Source: Stomorhina lunata
Lineage: Eukaryota; Arthropoda; Insecta; Diptera; Rhiniidae
NCBI GenBank assembly: GCA_933228675.1
Contig: OW121744.1
Location: forward strand, 92,611,885-92,675,884
Direction: 5' to 3'
DNA length: 64,000 bases
Shown here: positions 58,268 to 64,000 of the stretch, piece by piece
Position numbering within the stretch: position 1 is the stretch's first letter
Layout of the letters: each line of letters begins with the position of its first letter
Program-made: the position numbers and the translations under genes
Notes under the pieces: model-generated
What the model was told of the DNA's origin: nothing
What the model saw: the letters and a program-made list of their open reading frames with translations, nothing else
The model's database searches: none

Positions 58268-60425
58268 AAAATATTTATATCGAAAATTTTTCTATAGAAA
58301 AATATTTCTATCGAAAATTTTTCTATAGAAAAATATTTCTATCGAAAATTTTTCTATAGAAAAATATTTCTATCGAAAATTTTTCTATAGAAAAATATTT
58401 CTATCGAAAATTTTTCTATAGAAAAATATTTCTATCGAAAATTTTTCTATAGAAAAATATTTCTATCGAAAATTTTTCTATAGAAAAATATTTCTATCGA
58501 AAAATTTTCTAAAGAAAAATATTTCTATCGAAAATTTTCCATAGAAAAATATTTCTATCGAAAATTTTTCTATAGAAAAATATTTCTATCGAAAATTTTT
58601 CTATAGAAAAATATTTCTATCGAAAATTTTTCTATAGAAAAATATTTCTATCGAAAATTTTTCTATAGAAAAATATTTCTATCGAAAATTTTTCTATAGA
58701 AAAATATTTCTATCGAAAATTTTTCTATAGAAAAATATTTCTATCGAAAATTTTTCTATAGAAAAATATTTCTATCGAAAATTTTTCTATAGAAAAATAT
58801 TTCTATCGAAAATTTTTCTATAGAAAAATATTTCTATCGAAAATTTTTCTATAGAAAAATATTTCTATCGAAAATTTTTCTATAGAAAAATATTTCTATC
58901 GAAAATTTTTCTATAGAAAAATATTTCTATCGAAAATTTTTCTATAGAAAAATATTTCTATCGAAAATTTTTCTATAGAAAAATATTTCTATCGAAAATT
59001 TTTCTATAGAAAAATATTTCTATCGAAAATTTTTCTATAGAAAAATATTTCTATCGAAAATTTTTCTATAGAAAAATATTTCTATAGAAAAATATTTCTA
59101 TCGAAAATTTTTCTATAGAAAAATATTTCTATCGAAAATTTTTCTATAGAAAAATATTTCTATCGAAAATTTTTCTATAGAAAAATATTTCTATCGAAAA
59201 TTTTTCTATAGAAAAATATTTCTATCGAAAATTTTTCTATAGAAAAATATTTCTATCGAAAATTTTTCTATAGAAAAATATTTCTATCGAAAATTTTTCT
59301 ATAGAAAAATATTTCTATCGAAAATTTTTCTATAGAAAAATATTTCTATCGAAAATTTTTCTATAGAAAAATATTTCTATCGAAAATTTTTCTATAGAAA
59401 AATATTTCTATCGAAAATTTTTCTATAGAAAAATATTTCTATCGAAAATTTTTCTATAGAAAAATATTTCTATCGGAAATTTTTCTATAGAAAAATATTT
59501 CTATCGAAAATTTTTCTATAGAAAAATATTTCTATCGAAAATTTTTCTATAGAAAAATATTTCTATCGAAAATTTTTCTATAGAAAAATATTTCTATCGA
59601 AAATTTTTCTATAGAAAAATATTTCTATCGAAAATTTTTCTATAGAAAAATATTTCTATCGAAAATTTTTCTATAGAAAAATATTTCTATCGAAAATTTT
59701 TCTATAGAAAAATATTTCTATCGAAAATTTTTCTATAGAAAAATATTTCTATCGAAAATTTTTCTATAGAAAAATATTTCTATCGAAAATTTTTCTATAG
59801 AAAAATATTTCTATCGAAAATTTTTCTATAGAAAAATATTTCTATCGAAAATTTTTCTATAGAAAAATATTTCTATCGAAAATTTTTCTATAGAAAAATA
59901 TTTCTATCGAAAATTTTTCTATAGAAAAATATTTCTATCGAAAATTTTTCTATAGAAAAATATTTCTATCGAAAATTTTTCTATAGAAAAATATTTCTAT
60001 CGAAAATTTTTCTATAGAAAAATATTTCTATCGAAAATTTTTCTATAGAAAAATATTTCTATCGAAAATTTTTCTATAGAAAAATATTTCTATCGAAAAT
60101 TTTTCTATAGAAAAATATTTCTATCGAAAATTTTTCTATAGAAAAATATTTCTATCGAAAATTTTTCTATAGGAAAATATTTCTATAGAAAAATATTTCT
60201 ATCGAAAATTTTTATATAGAAAAATATTTCTATCGAAAATTTTTCTATAGAAAAATATTACTATCGAAAATTTTTCTATAGAAAAATATTACTATCGAAA
60301 ATTTTTCTATAGAAAAATATTTCTATAGAAAAATATTTCTATAGAAAAATATTTCTATTGAAATTTTTTCTATAGAAAAATATTTCTATGGAAAAATACT
60401 TCTATCGAAAATTTTTCTATAAAAT
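58268..60425. repeat. 31-bp tandem array, family I, TCTATCGAAAA/CTATAGAA subtype, reversed
   Basis: About 70 highly uniform units of AAATATTTCTATCGAAAAT followed by TTTTCTATAGAA. The switch from the previous subtype is abrupt at about 58268, after which all units carry both ATCG and ATAG. A few shortened units that lack the ATCG half occur near 59080, 60180 and 60310-60360. Confidence 0.97.
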
Positions 60426-60914
60426 AGTATTCCTCAAGTACTTTAAACAAGGTTGTTGGTGTTTTTGCACAGTGTTCCGCATTTAATACAAACAGTAAGT
60501 GATTAAATTTACAATATTTATAAGCATCAAGAGGGGAAACTTTTTACCCTCTTAGAAACACTAACTAAGAGTTTAACTTTTAAAACACTTATTCTATGTT
60601 TATCCCCTCTAAGAGGATCTGCGAAAAGTATCTCGTTATTCTGTGTAAATGTAGATTTTGTGTTAATAATTAAGTGTCTGGGGAATGAATGAATAAATAA
60701 ATACTTAAGATTTTCTATAATTAAATAATAAATAAAGTTTTTTGAATACTTGAAATTAATTTAAGTTTAATTAAACACGAGTACAGAAAGGTAATTTAAT
60801 ATTTATATGAATAAGTCACAAAAGACTTTTACTAAAAACTCTTAAGAATTGAATATTAAATGCACAATAGGAATAGACTAACAAAAATTTGAGCACTTGA
60901 AAAAAAAAAACAAA
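60426..60914. other. AT-rich spacer, no gene seen
   Basis: Contains two related boxes, GAGGGGAAAC with TACCCTCTTAG (60530-60555) and ATCCCCTCTAAGAGG (60602-60616), that could pair locally. No supported gene. Confidence 0.5.
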
Positions 60915-63900
60915 CACATCATTTTTGAAAAATTTCCTACAAAAATAGGAAATTTTTGAAAAATTCCATACAAAAATAGGATTTTTTTGAAAAATTTCCT
61001 ACAAAAATAAAAAATTTTTAAAAAATTCCAAAAAAATAATAAATTTTTAAAAAATTCCAAAAAAATAATAAATTTTTGAAAAATTTCCTATAAAAATAGG
61101 AAATTTTTGAAAAATTTCCTATAAAAATAGGAAATTTTTGAAAAATTTCCTATAAAAATAGGAAATTTTTGAAAAATTTCCTATAAAAATAGGAAATTTT
61201 TGAAAAATTTCCTATAAAAATAGGAAATTTTTGAAAAATTTCCTATAAAAATAGGAAATTTTTGAAAAATTTCCTATAAAAATAGGAAATTTTTGAAAAA
61301 TTTCCTATAAAAATAGGAAATTTTTGAAAAATTTCCTATAAAAATAGGAAATTTTTGAAAAATTTCCTATAAAAATAGGAAATTTTTGAAAAATTTCCTA
61401 TAAAAATAGGAAATTTTTGAAAAATTTCCTATAAAAATAGGAAATTTTTGAAAAATTTCCTATAAAAATAGGAAATTTTTGAAAAATTTCCTATAAAAAT
61501 AGGAAATTTTTGAAAAATTTCCTATAAAAATAGGAAATTTTTGAAAAATTTCCTATAAAAATAGGAAATTTTTGAAAAATTTCCTATAAAAATAGGAAAT
61601 TTTTGAAAAATTTCCTATAAAAATAGGAAACTTTTGAAAAATTTCCTATAAAAATAGGAAATTTTTGAAAAATTTCCTATAAAAATAGGAAATTTTTGAA
61701 AAATTTCCTATAAAAATAGGAAATTTTTGAAAAATTTCCTATAAAAATAGGAAATTTTTGAAAAATTTCCTATAAAAATAGGAAATTTTTGAAAAATTTC
61801 CTATAAAAAATAGGAAATTTTTGAAAAATTTCCTATAAAAAATAGGAAATTTTTGAAAAATTTCCTATAAAAATAGGAAATTTTTGAAAAATTTCCTATA
61901 AAAATAGGAAATTTTTGTAAAATTTCCTATAAAAATAGGAAATTTTTGAAAAATTTCCTATAAAAATAGGAAATTTTTGAAAAATTTCCTATAAAAATAG
62001 GAAACTTTTGAAAAATTTCCTATAAAAATAGGAAATTTTTGAAAAATTTCCTATAAAAAAAGGAAATTTTTGAAAAATTTCCTATAAAAATAGGAAATTT
62101 TTGAAAAATTTCCTATAAAAATAGGAAATTTTTGAAAAATTTCCTATAAAAATAGGAAATTTTTGAAAAATTTTCTATAAAAATAGGAAATTTTTAAAAA
62201 ATTTCCTATAAAAATAGGAAATTTTTGAAAAATTTCCTATAAAAATAGGAAATTTTTGAAAAATTTCCTATAAAAATAGGAACTTTTTGAAAAATTTCCT
62301 ATAAAAATAGGAAATTTTTGAAAAATTTCCTATAAAAATAGGAAATTTTTGAAAAATTTCCTATAAATATAGGAAATTTTTGAAAAATTTCCTATTAAAA
62401 TAGGAAATATTTGAAAAATTTCCTATAAAAATAGGAAATTTTTGAAAAATTTCCTATAAAAATAAGAAATTTTTTAAAAATTTCCTATAAACATAGGAAA
62501 TTTTTGAAAAATTTCCTATAAAAATTGGAAATTTTTGAAAAATTTCCTATAAAAATAGGAAATTTTTGAAAAATTTCCTATAAAAATAGGAAATTTTTGA
62601 AAAATTTCCTATAAAAATAGGAAATTTTTGAAAAATTTCCTATAAAAATAGGAAATTTTTGAAAAATTTCCTATAAAAATAGGAAATTTTTGAAAAATTT
62701 CCTATAAAAATAGGAAATTTTTGAAAAATTTCCTATAAAAATAGGAAATTTTTGAAAAATTTCCTATAAAAATAGGAAATTTTTGAAAAATTTCCTATAA
62801 AAATAGGAAATTTTTGAAAAATTTCCTATAAAAATAGGAAATTTTTGAAAAATTTCCTATAAAAATAGGAAATTTTTGAAAAATTTCCTATAAAAATAAG
62901 AAATTTTTTTAAAATTTACTATAAAAATAAGAAATTTTTTAAAAATTTCCTATAAAAATAAGAAATTTTTGAAAAATTTCCTACAAAAATAAGAATTTTT
63001 TGAAAAATTTCCTATAAAAATAAGAAATTTTTGAAAAATTTCCTATAAAAATAGAAAATTTTTGAAAAATTTCCTATAAAAATAGGAAATTTTTGAAAAA
63101 TTTCCTATAAAAATAGGAAATTTTTGAAAAATTTCCTATAAAAATAGGAAATTTTTGGAAAATTTCCTATAAAAATAGGAAATTTTTGAAAAATTTCCTA
63201 TAAAAATAGGAAATTTTTGAAAAATTTCCTATAAAAATAGGAAATTTTTGAAAAATTTCCTATAAAAATAGGAAATTTTTGAAAAATTTCCTATAAAAAT
63301 AGGAAATTTTTGAAAAATTTCCTATAAAAATAGGAAATTTTTGAAAAATTTCCTATAAAAATAGGAAATTTTTGAAAAATTTCCTATAAAAATAGGAAAT
63401 TTTTGAAGAATTTCCTATAAAAATAGGAAATTTTTGAAAAATTTCCTATAAAAATAGGAAATTTTTGAAAAATTTCCTATAAAAATAGGAAATTTTTGAA
63501 AAATTTCCTATAAAAATAGGAAATTTTTGAAAAATTTCCTATAAAAATAGGAAATTTTTGAAAAATTTCTTATAAACATAGGAAATTTTTGAAAATTTCC
63601 TATAAAACTTGAAAATTTTTGAAAAATTTCCTATAAAAATTTTAAATTTTTGAAAAAATAAAAATAGGAAATTTTTGAAAAATTTCCTATCAAAATAGGA
63701 AAAATTATGAAAAATTTCCTATAAAAATAGGAAATTTTTGAAAAATTTCCTATAAAAATAGGAAATTTTTGAAAAATTTCCTATAAAAATAGGAAGCTTT
63801 TGAAAAATTTCCTATAAAAATAGGAAATTTTTGAAAAATTTCCTATAAAAATAGGAAATTTTTGAAAAATTTCCTATAAAAATAGGAAATTTTTGAAAAA

Positions 63901-64000
63901 TTTCCTATAAAAATAGGAAATTTTTGGAAAATTTCCTATAAAAATAGGAAATTTTTGAAAAATTTCCTATAAAAATAGGAAATTTTTGAAAAATTTCCTA
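60915..64000. repeat. 31-bp tandem array, family II, running off the right edge
   Basis: About 99 units of AGGAAATTTTTGAAAAATTT with CCTATAAAAAT, the same orientation and subtype as 42470-50205. Uniform from 61080, apart from a variable patch at 62880-63060 and another at 63560-63720. The right boundary is outside the window. Confidence 0.97.

Noticed and set aside
38835..60425. Treating the arrays at 38.8-41.4 kb and 56.8-60.4 kb, with their 108-bp neighbours, as one large inverted duplication
   Set aside because: In a true inverted duplication the 108-bp sequence would lie to the right of the second array, but it lies to the left. Subtypes also differ (CTATAG versus CTAAAG).
60468..60474. 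A second CACAGTG heptamer
   Set aside because: Neighbouring sequence (TTCCGC) differs from the Transib end (GTTTACGG), and there is no inverted partner. A 7-base match is expected by chance in a window this size.
60878..61060. A minus-strand 60-codon Phe-rich frame
   Set aside because: Covers the left edge of the 60.9 kb array, so it is a repeat artefact.

Overview
This window is intergenic or intronic DNA from an insect, most likely a calyptrate fly. That is an inference from three things: the very AT-rich composition, the presence of Transib, non-LTR and SINE-type elements, and a dispersed repeat with a CTGTC/GTCCGTCC-rich 5' part of a style common in flies. I see no host gene and no convincing host exon. 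The only two long open reading frames belong to transposons.

About 38 kb of the 64 kb (roughly 59%, summed from the array limits below) is tandem repeat. Thirteen array segments share a period of exactly 31 bp although they fall into three sequence families. Family I carries TTTTTCTATAGAAAA joined to CGTTAGAAAT or CGATAGAAAT (1-3030, 38835-41385, 56845-60425). Family II carries AAATTTTT(G/C)AAAAATTT joined to CCTATAAAAATAGG-like DNA (8550-10655, 11700-14115, 15490-20863, 21940-24815, 42470-50205, 52035-55740, 60915-64000). Family III carries TTTTCTATAGAAAAATG joined to TTCGGTGGGAAGAG (27655-29660). A separate array at 4042-7880 has a period of about 245 bp.

The layout from left to right is as follows. 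The left third (1-24.8 kb) is almost all arrays. It includes a giant inverted repeat centred at 17510, whose right arm carries an extra tandem duplication of about 1.3 kb. From 27.3 to 31.9 kb lie two copies of a dispersed Helitron/Helentron-like (DINE-1-like) element. One contains the family III array and a small CAA-tailed retroposon. The other is interrupted by a tRNA-derived SINE with a 12-bp target duplication. At 32805-38335 sits an apparently complete Transib transposon with CACAGTG termini, a TGACA target duplication, inverted repeats of about 1.4 kb and a 678-residue RAG1-type transposase. From 42.45 to 50.3 kb there appears to be a minus-strand copy of the dispersed element, swollen by a 31-bp array and then invaded by a non-LTR retrotransposon with an intact 946-residue endonuclease/reverse transcriptase and a 54-nt poly(A). 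A clean 754-bp copy of the dispersed element at 51216-51969 has an unoccupied paralogous site about 1.3 kb downstream. The right end is again arrays.

Two themes link the parts. First, several 31-bp arrays abut the 5' or 3' part of the same dispersed element, which suggests that some of this satellite DNA grew from minisatellites inside a rolling-circle-type element. Second, the insertions are nested (SINE in dispersed element, CAA-tailed retroposon in dispersed element, LINE in array), so the region records a relative history of invasion and satellite growth.
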